From assembly GCA_015711725.1 (NCBI GenBank), contig JACVIX010000023.1, positions 1-32,017 on the forward strand: a stretch of 32,017 bases of DNA. Reading direction: 5' to 3'. Origin of the DNA: Candidatus Geothermincola primus. Lineage in GTDB: Bacteria > Actinomycetota > Geothermincolia > Geothermincolales > Geothermincolaceae. The position numbers and the translations under genes were made by a program. The notes under the pieces are model-generated. The model did no database searches. It was not told the DNA's origin and was given only the letters and a program-made list of their open reading frames with translations. Below are positions 18,021 to 25,936 of the stretch, one piece after another (position 1 is the stretch's first letter; every line of letters begins with the position of its first letter).

Positions 18021-18659
18021 TCAGCCACCTCCCAACAGTCGCTCCACCAGGCTTACCGCCTGGGCGGCGTCTTTCCCGTAACCGTCGGCGCCTATCTTCT
18101 TCGCATAATCCTCGGTCACCGCTGCCCCTCCCACGATAACCTTCACCCTTTCCCGAAGACCCGCCTCTATCAGAGACTGAATGACCTCGGGCATCCTCCT
18201 CATAGTGGTGGTCATGTAGGCGCCCAAGCCCAGCACATCCGGGTTTGACTCCCGTACACTCTCCACGAAAGCCTCCTTCTCTACGTCTATACCCAGGTCG
18301 GTCACTTGGTAACCGGAGCCGCGCAGCATGGCCACGACGATATTCTTTCCGATTTCGTGGGCGTCTCCCTCCACTGAGCCTATGACCACCGATCCCCTGC
18401 CACGCCTCTCGCCCTCGCTCAGCAGGGGTTCCAACGCGACACTCACCTGGTTATAAGCCTCGGTGGCTAGAATGACGTCAGGCAGGAAATATTCTCCCTC
18501 CTGCCATAGCCGCCCCGCCTCGATTATTCCTGGGATAGCCCCTCTCTCCAAAATTTCCCAAGGATTTATATTTTCGTCCAGAGCCGCGCTGACGATTCTC
18601 TCAGCCTGCTCCTCCTCTCCCTCACAGATGGCTCTCTTCAGCTCCTCTTCCCAAGCCAT
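18021..18659 (-). CDS. Methyltransferase corrinoid (cobalamin-binding) protein
   Basis: A 212-aa protein of the MtaC/MtbC type: an N-terminal four-helix cap (about 1-85) and a B12-binding Rossmann domain. The lower cobalt ligand is His101 in EGDAHEIGKN, fitting DxHxxG, followed by SGYQVTDLGIDV, VLGLGAYMTTTM and VIVGGAAVTEDYAKKIGADGYGKDA. It would carry a methyl group between a substrate-specific methyltransferase and the folate-linked one. The start has AGGAGGAGGT 9 bases ahead. Its stop is immediately followed by the TTG of the divergent UroD-family gene, so they form a pair. A TTAC-N5-GTAA palindrome lies 208 bp upstream. The N-terminal domain differs clearly from those of the other two corrinoid proteins of the window, consistent with a different partner. 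Confidence 0.93.
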   Translation of the reverse strand: MAWEEELKRAICEGEEEQAERIVSAALDENINPWEILERGAIPGIIEAGRLWQEGEYFLPDVILATEAYNQVSVALEPLLSEGERRGRGSVVIGSVEGDAHEIGKNIVVAMLRGSGYQVTDLGIDVEKEAFVESVRESNPDVLGLGAYMTTTMRRMPEVIQSLIEAGLRERVKVIVGGAAVTEDYAKKIGADGYGKDAAQAVSLVERLLGGG

Positions 18660-18964
18660 TAACCCCGCACCTCCTCCTGAATTCGCCTTTCAACAAAAGG
18701 TCGTGCTGGATGTAATCATCCACTAAGACAGCGGGCGCGAGAAGTCTCGCCAGGCAATCGCCATAACCGCCATTTTTGATTACAGCCCATTAGGTAGAGC
18801 GAAAAAGCTGAGTTCCTTCTTTTGTTTTCTAAGATACTTGCCGGGAAAACTTTCACCCAATTAAATTTACATTACGTAATAAAATATTAGAACGGGTCTC
18901 TTTTAAACACAACTTTACCAACTGGTTCATCTCATCGCGCAAAGCATCTACCCGTAGAAATTAA
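18660..18964. other. Intergenic region upstream of corrinoid gene
   Basis: About 300 bp without a gene. It contains a short GC stem (GCGAG...CTCGC around 18735-18751), of uncertain meaning in the leader of the corrinoid gene, and the TTAC-N5-GTAA palindrome. I saw no cobalamin-riboswitch box. Confidence 0.4.
18867..18879. promoter_or_regulatory. TTAC-N5-GTAA palindrome upstream of corrinoid gene
   Basis: TTACATTACGTAA has exact outer arms and contains the 10-bp perfect palindrome ATTACGTAAT (18871-18880). It is an exact match to the pattern seen at 1035 and 29225. Confidence 0.4.
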
Positions 18965-19510
18965 TCAGCCTTCCACATCGCGAACGAATGTGCTTACCAA
19001 ATCCATGAACCGACTCCAGTTCACCACCAGAGTCACTGCTATCCAGGCGAGAAACAGCCAACCCCATATGGGATTGTGCACGAAAGCCACGATTATGGGC
19101 GTGGCGGACACGGGGGCGGAGACCGCCATCACGTAAGCTTTATTCATCCAGACCAGCGCGATCATCGCCACGTATAAGCAGTAAAGGAATAAGGGCAGGG
19201 AGGGAAGGAAACCCGCGGAGATGACGTAGATGAGGGTGGCGTACATAATTCCCAAATCCGCAAAGAATTCATGATCCCCGATCCAGCTCTTTTTGCCGGT
19301 GTTGTCAGAGCGCGCGAAATTGCCATCCATCACGTCCGTAGTCCAGCCCGCTAGCACCAAGAATATTACTAGTCCTAATAGATCTTTATTGCCCAGATAA
19401 GCGCAGATAAGGATGAAAAAAGAGATTAAGAACCGAGTAATCGTAAGCGCGTCGGCTATAACCCTCCCGTAAGGCCTTATGCTCTCCCTGAAAGCTAAGG
19501 TTCCACGCAA
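18965..19510 (-). CDS. CDP-alcohol phosphatidyltransferase family membrane enzyme
   Basis: A 181-aa integral membrane protein with about five to six hydrophobic segments, placing it in the CDP-AP family that makes phospholipid headgroup linkages. The conserved core reads Asp59-x2-Asp62-Gly63-x2-Ala66-Arg67, matching the first half of the family signature. In the second half the canonical Gly-x3-Asp-x3-Asp is replaced by Gly78-x2-Glu81-x3-Asp85 after a spacing two residues longer, so the first metal-binding Asp of that half may be Glu. Start is TTG with GGAGG 9 bases upstream; an ATG seven bases earlier is out of frame. It follows the flippase-like gene by 42 bp in the same direction, suggesting a joint role in lipid or lipid-linked glycan biosynthesis. 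Product lipid unknown. Confidence 0.75.
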   Translation of the reverse strand: MRGTLAFRESIRPYGRVIADALTITRFLISFFILICAYLGNKDLLGLVIFLVLAGWTTDVMDGNFARSDNTGKKSWIGDHEFFADLGIMYATLIYVISAGFLPSLPLFLYCLYVAMIALVWMNKAYVMAVSAPVSATPIIVAFVHNPIWGWLFLAWIAVTLVVNWSRFMDLVSTFVRDVEG

Positions 19511-19552
19511 CCCTCATCCCTCCTCTTTCACATTATCTCATTAAATCTCCGC

Positions 19553-20650
19553 TTAAGAGCCGGTTTTTAGACAACCGCGCTTTGTCTCCCGACGTCTGTC
19601 AAGTCGAAGGAAAAGATAGCATACGCCACCCGCCGCGGTGCAAAGCCAGTAGCTGAAGAAGCGGAAACCTAGTATGGCGGTGGCGAGCATCGCTCGGGGA
19701 TAACCATAGGCGTAGAGTACCGCTCCCATGGCTACCTCGAAAACGCCCAGCCCGGCAGGGGTAAGGGGAAGGCTTCCCAAGATGTCCGCTATGGTATAAG
19801 CGATGATGACCACGCCCAGATTTACCGGGCTACCGATGGCTCTGAAGACCACAAAGAGACATGCCATGTCCATGAGCCAGAAGCCCAAGGCGTAGAACCC
19901 ATTTTCCAGCAAGCTTCGGCGCTCCCACAAAAGTCCTTGAATGAAACCACGCATCTCCATTACCTGCGCAACCATAGCGCTCTCCTCGTAGCTCCTCCAT
20001 GCGCCCAGCTTGCGCAAAACTCGGACAAAGCGGCAAGCCATTCTTTCTAAAAAGGCCTCTCTCCTTATGACCAGAGAGAACGCCAGCATAAAGAGGAGGC
20101 AGCCTAAGGAGATAAAAAGGGCGGTCAACCTATAACTTGAAGGCAAGCCCGCCACCAATGCGGAGAACAACAAGCCCATGGAGAGAATCAGAATCATGGC
20201 TGCCGAATAAAATATATTCGCCGCGGTGAGTACCTTGAGGATCAGGGTTCGGGAGAGATTTTCCCGGCGCATCTCCACGTAGTTTAGGTAGAAGGTTCCG
20301 GCGTTTCCGCCGGGAACCACGTGGCCAAAGGCGTAAGCGGACATATAAATGAGCGCGGTGCGCCTGAAAGAGAGTCGAGCTCCACCTTCCCTTTGTAGCC
20401 TGTAATAGAGAAAGCAGACGGATAGCATGGATAGGGTCTCCACGGCAAGCGCCAGAGGGATAAAGGTTAAATCGGCGCGGCGAACCACGTTGAGCATCTC
20501 CGCCTCGCCAATGAAACGTGGAACCAGCAGATAGAGCCCGATTCCCAGCAGCAGGATGATCACCAGGTTCTGAACGAATTCGCCCCGCCGGTACCTGCTC
20601 CGTTCTTTTACACCGCCTAAAATTTCTCCCTCTTCAACCCGCGTAGACAA
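19553..20650 (-). CDS. Lysylphosphatidylglycerol synthase TM / UPF0104 flippase-like protein
   Basis: A 365-aa multi-pass membrane protein of the UPF0104/AglD-like family (the transmembrane half of MprF). Seen: seven or eight hydrophobic segments, GHVVPGGNAGTFYLNYVEM near 112-130 and SLPLTPAGLGVFEVAMGAVLY near 293-313, both family hallmarks. The family includes proteins that flip or present lipid substrates, but most members are uncharacterised. There is no C-terminal lysyl-transfer domain. The TTG start is well supported by AAGGAGT about 6 bases upstream. It forms a two-gene unit with the CDP-alcohol phosphatidyltransferase downstream. The link to the surrounding methyl-transfer genes is not obvious. 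Confidence 0.8.
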   Translation of the reverse strand: MSTRVEEGEILGGVKERSRYRRGEFVQNLVIILLLGIGLYLLVPRFIGEAEMLNVVRRADLTFIPLALAVETLSMLSVCFLYYRLQREGGARLSFRRTALIYMSAYAFGHVVPGGNAGTFYLNYVEMRRENLSRTLILKVLTAANIFYSAAMILILSMGLLFSALVAGLPSSYRLTALFISLGCLLFMLAFSLVIRREAFLERMACRFVRVLRKLGAWRSYEESAMVAQVMEMRGFIQGLLWERRSLLENGFYALGFWLMDMACLFVVFRAIGSPVNLGVVIIAYTIADILGSLPLTPAGLGVFEVAMGAVLYAYGYPRAMLATAILGFRFFSYWLCTAAGGVCYLFLRLDRRRETKRGCLKTGS

Positions 20651-21264
20651 TTAATACTCCTTTTTGTTTCGCCTTCCTCCACAGGTAAAATCGGGTTAGC
20701 TAGGTAGGATCCCTCCTCGTTTAAATGAATCGTTAAAAAATCGTATTACTATATTATATTTTCGTATCAAGCAATTGTATATTCCGGAGTTCATAAACTG
20801 TCAACGAGGTCGTCTTTCTTCCCCAATCGGCGGTCGAGGCGCGTTTCAGCTTAACACTCCTCACTTACATCTTTGCCCTCCAAGGAGATGGAACCAGCAA
20901 ACCGGAGATCCTTTCCCGTCTCGCCATGGCATGAAGAGCATACGCGCGATTTGCCCGAAAGGACACCGTCGCTTCCAAGGAGAAACCATGAAGTGGCGAA
21001 AGTCGATTCTTGAAGGTGATCCTTGCCCTGCGGGCCATCGCCGTTAGTGGTTCTTCCAGCATATACTCGAAAGGTCCGCGTATGGATATCCTTCTTTTAT
21101 CCGTCTTTTCCAGACGTTGCGAGCCTGTTGACTGTCCCTCCGCTGGGGTAGAACAATCTTGATGGATAAGAAGGAGGACGCCCTCACAAGCCATAAGTGG
21201 CCGGTTTCAGACTCTCTACTTCTTTTTGGGAATCGCAACAAGAATCAAGGTTTACACCAACATT
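20651..21264. other. Gene-free region of 614 bp
   Basis: The left 130 bp are AT-rich and may hold the flippase promoter. The remainder has coding-like composition, but every frame is broken or lacks a start signal. A minus frame at 20865-21194 repeats AMARRxRI twice, which may reflect an old short duplication or a decayed gene. No product can be named. Confidence 0.4.
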
Positions 21265-22434
21265 TTAGATCGCCAAGGCCAATTCCCACACCCGCGATTT
21301 ATTTTGTTCCCGTGGACCGTTATGATAGGTCTCGGCGATAATCTTAGCAAGCTCTTCCATGTCCCTTGGTCCCATGCCCATCCGAGTTATCTCCGCGGTT
21401 CCCATTCTCCCCATTGCATCTATAAATATCCCAATCTCTTCCAGCCACATGCTTAGCTTGGAGGCGCTGGAGGCATCCAGGTCTAGAATCACTTGGTGGG
21501 ATGAGGTATAACCGTGTTCCCTAAAACGTACCGGCACACCGAACTCGTCCAGGCGCCTGGCCAGTATCTTGGCGTTATCGATCACTCTCCTCCCATACCC
21601 CGTGTCATTAAGCATCTCTTCCAAGGCTATGCCCAGGGCGGCGATGCGGTTGAGATGGGGGTTGTCCACCAGAGCCGGTCCAGTCAGCTCCACATCCACC
21701 ATCTTGCGCAGAGCCACCGCATACTCAGGCACATTGGTGAGGATGATTCCACCTTGGGGGCCGAAAAAGGACATATGGGTACTTCCTACCAACAGATCCG
21801 CTCCTTCCCCCAAAGGGTCCTGGAACTGTCCGCAGGCGATAAGGCCTAGAACTTGGGATCCTTCATAGACACAAATTCCTCCCTCACCCAGCTTCCTCAT
21901 GCCCTCGCTGATCTCCCTCACTGGATGAGGAAAAGGGAAGAAGGACGCGCCCAGCATAACCACTCCCACCTTCTCTTCCTGGATTTTCCTTAGCGCGTGT
22001 CCCACGTCGATAGTGGTGGCGCTCTCGTTGAGCACGAAGGATACCCTTCTGCGGTTAACCTTTTCCAGGCCCAACTGTAAACCACCTTGGGCGCTGGAAA
22101 GCAGAGCTACCTGGTCCCAGGGCGCGGTGAACGTGAGTATCACCGCTAGATCGCAGATGCGCCCGGAAGGAGGGGTGACCAAGGCGAATCTGGTGCCGAA
22201 TAGCCTGCGCGCCAGTTCTTCGGTCTCCTCAATGATTCTCCTTGCCGCTGCCGTCCCACCATAGAAACGATGGTGACTTCTCCCTGCAAGATCGCTGGCA
22301 AGAGCCCTCAGCGCTCTCTCTGAGAGGCGATTCTCCGAGGCATTCAGATTGATGCCCTGGGAGCGCATCGCCTCGTGGCTCTCGATCAGCCTGCCAATTA
22401 TCGAATCTACGCTCACGATCCTTATCGTCTCCAA
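21265..22434 (-). CDS. Serine hydroxymethyltransferase homologue lacking the PLP lysine
   Basis: A 389-aa protein with the SHMT fold: NLNASENRLSERALRAL (29-45) matches the IASEN motif, RFYGG (56-60) matches RYYGG, and GADLLVGSTHMSFFGPQGG (211-229) matches the VTTTTHKTLxGPRGG active-site loop. The Schiff-base lysine of that loop is Met221 (codon ATG at 21774-21772). The Asp that holds the PLP pyridine nitrogen aligns with Glu191, the nearby His with Gln194, and the His that stacks on PLP with Gln116. The carboxylate-binding Arg region (EITRMGMG) persists. Ordinary transaldimination is therefore unlikely, though the frame is intact and long. The start is uncertain: TTG 22434 has no Shine-Dalgarno, while GTG 22416 has AAGGA close upstream. 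Its nearest upstream co-directional gene, about 480 bp away, is the methyl-THF methyltransferase. Function unknown. Confidence 0.8.
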   Translation of the reverse strand: METIRIVSVDSIIGRLIESHEAMRSQGINLNASENRLSERALRALASDLAGRSHHRFYGGTAAARRIIEETEELARRLFGTRFALVTPPSGRICDLAVILTFTAPWDQVALLSSAQGGLQLGLEKVNRRRVSFVLNESATTIDVGHALRKIQEEKVGVVMLGASFFPFPHPVREISEGMRKLGEGGICVYEGSQVLGLIACGQFQDPLGEGADLLVGSTHMSFFGPQGGIILTNVPEYAVALRKMVDVELTGPALVDNPHLNRIAALGIALEEMLNDTGYGRRVIDNAKILARRLDEFGVPVRFREHGYTSSHQVILDLDASSASKLSMWLEEIGIFIDAMGRMGTAEITRMGMGPRDMEELAKIIAETYHNGPREQNKSRVWELALAI

Positions 22435-22913
22435 AATTTAGCTAACTAAAGTCGACCGTCGAGAGGAAACCAATCGGTTGATGGGTCGACTCCGGTGTAA
22501 TCCCGATTTCATAACTTATATCGTATAAATATATCGGAGGATATATCCGTGTACTAAATAGAGATTCTCATTGCAAATCCATGATTTTTTCATGTTTAAG
22601 AATATTCAGAACGTAATATTTACAAATTGACTTAAATCCCGCTGCGCACATTGATTCCCTTTTCCAGGTAAAGATTAACTATAGGAAAAGCTCACGTTAA
22701 GCCCCTTAGGAATCGCCACCTGGACCGTTAGCGCAAACACGTCAAGTGAGAACTCCAAATGTCAACCCTATCCTAAATCAAGCACCGAAAGCTTTATGTG
22801 TCCGCTCGCATCCACAACCTATTATGTTTGACAATATATAAATATCTGCCAATCCGTTGGGATTTATTCATGAGATACACAATTCATGGACGATCTTCAA
22901 CTGAGGGAACCTT
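22435..22913. other. AT-rich intergenic region
   Basis: About 480 bp separate the SHMT-like gene from the methyltransferase gene. The stretch holds GGATATATCC (a 10-bp palindrome near 22539) and AT-rich half-sites such as CGTAATATTTACA near 22612. No gene or RNA is recognised. Confidence 0.4.
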
Positions 22914-23732
22914 CTATAACTTTCTCCGCTGACGGTAGTCTTGAAGAAATCTCCTCCCCATGGCGTCATGACCCATTAGCATGTCCGCTGCCAGGATGGC
23001 TTGCACCACCCCTTCCTCCAACGGGTTGACGATGGCGGCACTTAGCCCCGCCTTAATGGCCATAGAGAGGAAGGAGGCGTTAATCACGTTCCTGGTGGGC
23101 ATTCCGAAACTTATATTGGAGGCACCCAACACCGTTCCCACCCCTAACTCCGGGCGAGACCTTTCGATGCACGCGAGGGTAACGTTGGCCGATTGAGAAT
23201 CGGTGGCAACTGGGATGGTAAGAAAATCTATCAATATCCTTTCCGCGGCGATACCGAATTCAGCGGCACGCTGCACGATGCGGTGCGCCAGCTCTAATCT
23301 CTTCTCCACTGAGGTGGGAATTCCTTCTCTATCCTTGGTTATCCCTATGATAAAAGCGCCGCTTTCCGCCACGTCGGGAAGTAGCTGGTCCATCATATCC
23401 TCATCCGCGGTGACCGAATTGACTAGAGTATCCTCACCAGGCAGTTGTTTAAGCGCCGCGCGCAGCGCCGCGGCATCCGAGGAGTCCAGGCTTATGGGCA
23501 ACCCGGTGGCTTGGCGAACCGCCAGGGCCGCCCGGGGCAGCATCTCTATCTCATCCACACCCGCCGCGCCCACGTTCACGTCGATGATCTCTGCCCCGGC
23601 TCGAGCCTGCGCCTGAGCGTCGGCGATGACCATATCCACTCCTTTCGTTTTCAATTCGGCGGCTAGCGCCGGCCTTCCGGTGGGGTTGATACGTTCCCCG
23701 ATTATCAAGGTATGGTCTCCTAGCTCGATCAT
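22914..23732 (-). CDS. Methyltetrahydrofolate:corrinoid methyltransferase (pterin-binding family)
   Basis: A 272-aa pterin-binding TIM-barrel protein of the AcsE/MtgA/MtvD type. It would move a methyl group between a corrinoid protein and tetrahydrofolate in the cytosol. Seen: IIGERINPTGR at the N-terminus, IIDVNVGAAG, PISLDSSDAAAL, NSVTADED and LGASNISFGMP, all characteristic; in homologues the Asp of DVN and the Asn of the LG(V/A)SN segment contact the pterin. Start 23732 is chosen over an ATG 9 codons upstream because AAGGAGGG precedes it by about 9 bases. It lies 166 bp downstream of the second SDR gene. It is the only folate-linked methyltransferase in the window, so it is the likely common acceptor step for the corrinoid proteins encoded nearby. 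Confidence 0.92.
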   Translation of the reverse strand: MIELGDHTLIIGERINPTGRPALAAELKTKGVDMVIADAQAQARAGAEIIDVNVGAAGVDEIEMLPRAALAVRQATGLPISLDSSDAAALRAALKQLPGEDTLVNSVTADEDMMDQLLPDVAESGAFIIGITKDREGIPTSVEKRLELAHRIVQRAAEFGIAAERILIDFLTIPVATDSQSANVTLACIERSRPELGVGTVLGASNISFGMPTRNVINASFLSMAIKAGLSAAIVNPLEEGVVQAILAADMLMGHDAMGRRFLQDYRQRRKL

Positions 23733-23898
23733 CTCTTTTTTTCCCTCCTTGGAAATCACGATCTATCATCCAGGTTAGATTCCTTAATGCAATATTAATA
23801 TATTGTAAATAATTTATCGTCTATACACAAACATTCTTTTATCGCTTATCTTATCAACCTTTCCCGGCTACGGCGTGATGCTTATCCGCAAGAGGTTC

Positions 23899-24657
23899 TT
23901 ATGCCAGCCACCCACCGTCCACGAATAGGGTATGGCCGGTGATGTAATCCGATCTGCTGGACGCTAAGAAAAGCACCGCTTCCACCAAATCCTCTATCCT
24001 TCCTAGCCTGCCCAGGGGGGTACGGGCGATGATGGCTTTCCTCGCTCCCTCATACTTGATCACGTGCTCGCTCATCCCCACCTCGAAGAAAGAGGGGCCG
24101 ATGGCGTTTACGTTGATGTGATAGGGAGCCAGCTCCAGAGCAAGGGTCCTGGTGAGCTGCATCACCGCCGCCTTGGAGGCTCCGTATGGAGCTCCGAATG
24201 GGCAACCAGTTGCTGCCGCCGCCGAGGTGATGTTGATGATCTTGCCCGACTTCCTTTCCACCATATGTCGGGCAACCGCTTGGGTGAAAAAGAAGAGCCC
24301 TTTCAGGTTGGTATCCAGGATCTTGTCCCATGACCACTCCTCCACCTCCAGAAAACCCTGCCGGATGGGGTTGGTTCCCGCGTTGTTCACCAGGATGTCG
24401 ATTCTGGAAAACTCATCTATAATATTGTCCACGGTGGAGCGAATCTGGTCCACTACGGTAATGTCCATGGGAAAGGCAACCGCCCGCTGTCCCATGGCGC
24501 GTATCTCTCGCGCCAGTTCCTGGTTGGCCTCATGCTTCCGCGAGGTCAAGGCCACATCCGCCCCTTGGGAGGCTATCCCCAGAGCGATACCCCTACCCAA
24601 TCCATGGCTGGTGCCGGTAACCACGGCTATTTTGTTTTCCAACTCTCTTCCATTCAT
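23899..24657 (-). CDS. SDR-family oxidoreductase, NADP-type
   Basis: A 252-aa classical SDR. TGTSHGLG (14-21) is the nucleotide loop; Arg40-Lys41 after beta-2 suggests preference for NADP(H), unlike the Asp36 of the other SDR in this window. NNAG is at 91-94 and the catalytic set is Ser145-Tyr158-Lys162 (YGASK). The C-terminal TGHTLFVDGGW is typical of the 3-oxoacyl-ACP reductase/gluconate dehydrogenase group. Start ATG 24657 has GGGGAGAGGAG about 10 bases ahead. It is the first gene of a possible minus-strand unit with the methyl-THF methyltransferase. Substrate unassigned. Confidence 0.9.
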   Translation of the reverse strand: MNGRELENKIAVVTGTSHGLGRGIALGIASQGADVALTSRKHEANQELAREIRAMGQRAVAFPMDITVVDQIRSTVDNIIDEFSRIDILVNNAGTNPIRQGFLEVEEWSWDKILDTNLKGLFFFTQAVARHMVERKSGKIINITSAAAATGCPFGAPYGASKAAVMQLTRTLALELAPYHINVNAIGPSFFEVGMSEHVIKYEGARKAIIARTPLGRLGRIEDLVEAVLFLASSRSDYITGHTLFVDGGWLA

Positions 24658-24874
24658 AACTTATCTGCTCCTCTCCCCTATCAGGATTGCGATTTGTCCC
24701 AATTCCATGCGAGAAAATCGTTTCGCCGCGCTTCATACGCAAGTCAACATTCCGGCACAACATTTCGCACAAGCAAAGCAATCATTTCACAAATCCTACC
24801 TTATATTTTGACCCCAACCACAAACCATCCTTTTAGTGGCGTTCCCCACATATCGTTGAGTCCCTATGTCAAAC

Positions 24875-25255
24875 TATGCGAAGGTGACCAGAAATAGCAT
24901 AGCCTTTAGGGTTTCGGGTCGCGCGTCCGCGGAGATGGAACATCCCGAGCTGAGGACGAAACCACCATCTGAGCCCAATTCCCCGATGAGGCGCTCGCGG
25001 TAAGCGTTCACTTCCTCCGGCTTTTCTAACTTGAGCGAGGCGGCGCTCGCCCCCCGCGAAGCAAGAATGATTCCCCGCCATCTCCTTGACTCGAAATATG
25101 TTGGAAGTTACTTCCAGAGCATGAACGCACCACCTCGCCGGGAGTTCCAGGAGATAATGGCAGAAGCACGTCCGATCGCTTTCGAAATGAAGCGCTGAGT
25201 TTAATCCTCGCCCCACTATATCCACTATAAAAGATAACAATATCTCCAATCGCCG
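24875..25255 (-). pseudogene. Remnant of UroD-family methyltransferase gene (3' part, frameshifted)
   Basis: On the minus strand one frame reads FIVDIVGRGLNSALHFESDR followed by TCFCHYLLELPARWCVHALE, aligning with LVEKLLLHNITPILHCDGNW and the following strand of the intact paralogue at 27969-29165. Around 25040-25065 the frame shifts. The continuation, SLKLEKPEEVNAYRERLIGE followed by DGGFVLSSGCSISADARPET, matches the family C-terminus (DEYCHRLIEEVGRDGGYVMG, then GCEIPPNAKPENV) and ends in TAG at 24877-24875. The 5' two thirds of the gene are missing. It is therefore a decayed copy of a corrinoid methyltransferase, not a small gene. Its LHFE motif differs from the LHCD of the intact paralogues, so it was probably a different subfamily. 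Confidence 0.75.
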
Positions 25256-25272
25256 CGAAAAAGGTCGGTTCC
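25184..25272. repeat. 89-bp direct repeat, copy 1 (inside pseudogene)
   Basis: Begins GAAATGAAGCGCTGAG and ends AAAAAGGTCGGTTCC. It is the same length as copy 2 at 25540-25628 and differs at four positions. It lies within and just upstream of the recognisable UroD-family remnant. Confidence 0.9.
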
Positions 25273-25343
25273 ATTATCCTTGAGATATGTTGAGATAGAT
25301 TTGACATGTGAGAGATCACTCTTTTCTCCTGTTTGTTTGCTTT

Positions 25344-25375
25344 CACTCAGAAATAATTGAGTGGTCTCTTTTTTT
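25344..25375 (+). terminator. Hairpin with T-tract, plus strand
   Basis: CACTCA (25344-25349) pairs with TGAGTG (25358-25363) across an 8-base AT-rich loop; seven T residues follow at 25369-25375. It looks like a rho-independent terminator for rightward transcription, yet no rightward gene precedes it, so it may be a relic. Confidence 0.35.
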
Positions 25376-25411
25376 GCTTCTCTGAGTTGCCTACGAAAGT
25401 ATTACAGCAAC

Positions 25412-25529
25412 ATTCCTTAAAGAGGCGGAATCTTAAGAAAGGAGAACCGGCGCTAGTTCTTGTTAAGAAGACTCGTTTTTCTCCGCCCAAAGACACAGGC
25501 TTTACCCTCATATACTACATGAAGCGCGG
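25412..25529. repeat. Diverged repeat X, copy 1
   Basis: Begins with TTCCTTAAAGAGGCGGAATC then TTAAGAAAGGAGAACCGG and closes with ATGAAGCGC (25519-25527). It is similar, with many differences in the middle, to 25624-25741. Confidence 0.6.
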
Positions 25530-25539
25530 CAATGTACGG

Positions 25540-25628
25540 GAAATGAAGCGCTGAGTTTAATCCTCGTCCCACTATACCCACTATAAAAAATAACAATATC
25601 TCCAATCGCCGCGAAAAAGGTCAGTTCC
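25540..25628. repeat. 89-bp direct repeat, copy 2
   Basis: Second copy of 25184-25272 with 85 of 89 bases identical. It carries the same short stretch of UroD-like reading frame, so a piece of the remnant gene was duplicated about 356 bp away. Confidence 0.9.
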
Positions 25629-25741
25629 TTATAGAAGCGGAATCTTAAGAAAGGATAACCGGTACGGTTCCCTCTCAAGAAGAATCTCCTCTTTCCGCAT
25701 AAAATAACCCGCTCCTTCGCTATATAACGCATGAAGCGCTT
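25624..25741. repeat. Diverged repeat X, copy 2
   Basis: TTCCTTATAGAAGCGGAATC then TTAAGAAAGGATAACCGG, closing with ATGAAGCGC (25731-25739), parallels copy 1. It directly abuts the second 89-bp repeat. On the minus strand both copies encode PFLRFR followed by (L/F)(F/Y)KE in the same relative frame, which may hint at a lost coding sequence. Confidence 0.6.
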
Positions 25742-25936
25742 CAACGCGCGATAGGTTTTCTTGACCTCCTTAGGGCTTCTAGGATGCTTAAAAGAAAGCC
25801 GGTAAAAGAGCGATAGTTCATACAAATAAACCCCATAGTATGGCACCAATGCGTCCATTCGCCCTCGCTCACCCTATCCAGCGGCGAAAATCGCCTCTCA
25901 AGATCATATTTCGCGGGCTTGCGATTATACAATCCC

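Larger units (their letters stand above)
24658..25936. other. Gene-poor region with pseudogene and duplicated segments
   Basis: This 1.28-kb stretch has no intact gene that I can support. It contains a frameshifted UroD-family remnant (24875-25255), an 89-bp duplicated pair, a second diverged repeat pair, and a plus-strand hairpin with T-tract at 25344-25375. Frames of 60-126 codons here are either the remnant or repeat-derived. Confidence 0.5.

Noticed and set aside
18660-18964. Cobalamin riboswitch upstream of the corrinoid gene
   Set aside because: No conserved B12-box or accompanying helices were found; only a short GC stem is visible.
24869-25249. 126-codon minus-strand open frame as a small intact gene
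   Set aside because: Its first part matches the UroD family, but the family C-terminus continues in another frame, so it is a frameshifted remnant.
25508-25858. 116-codon minus-strand open frame as a gene
   Set aside because: Its C-terminal third is the shadow frame of the 89-bp duplicated block and the rest covers repeat X; no family or ribosome binding site is seen.
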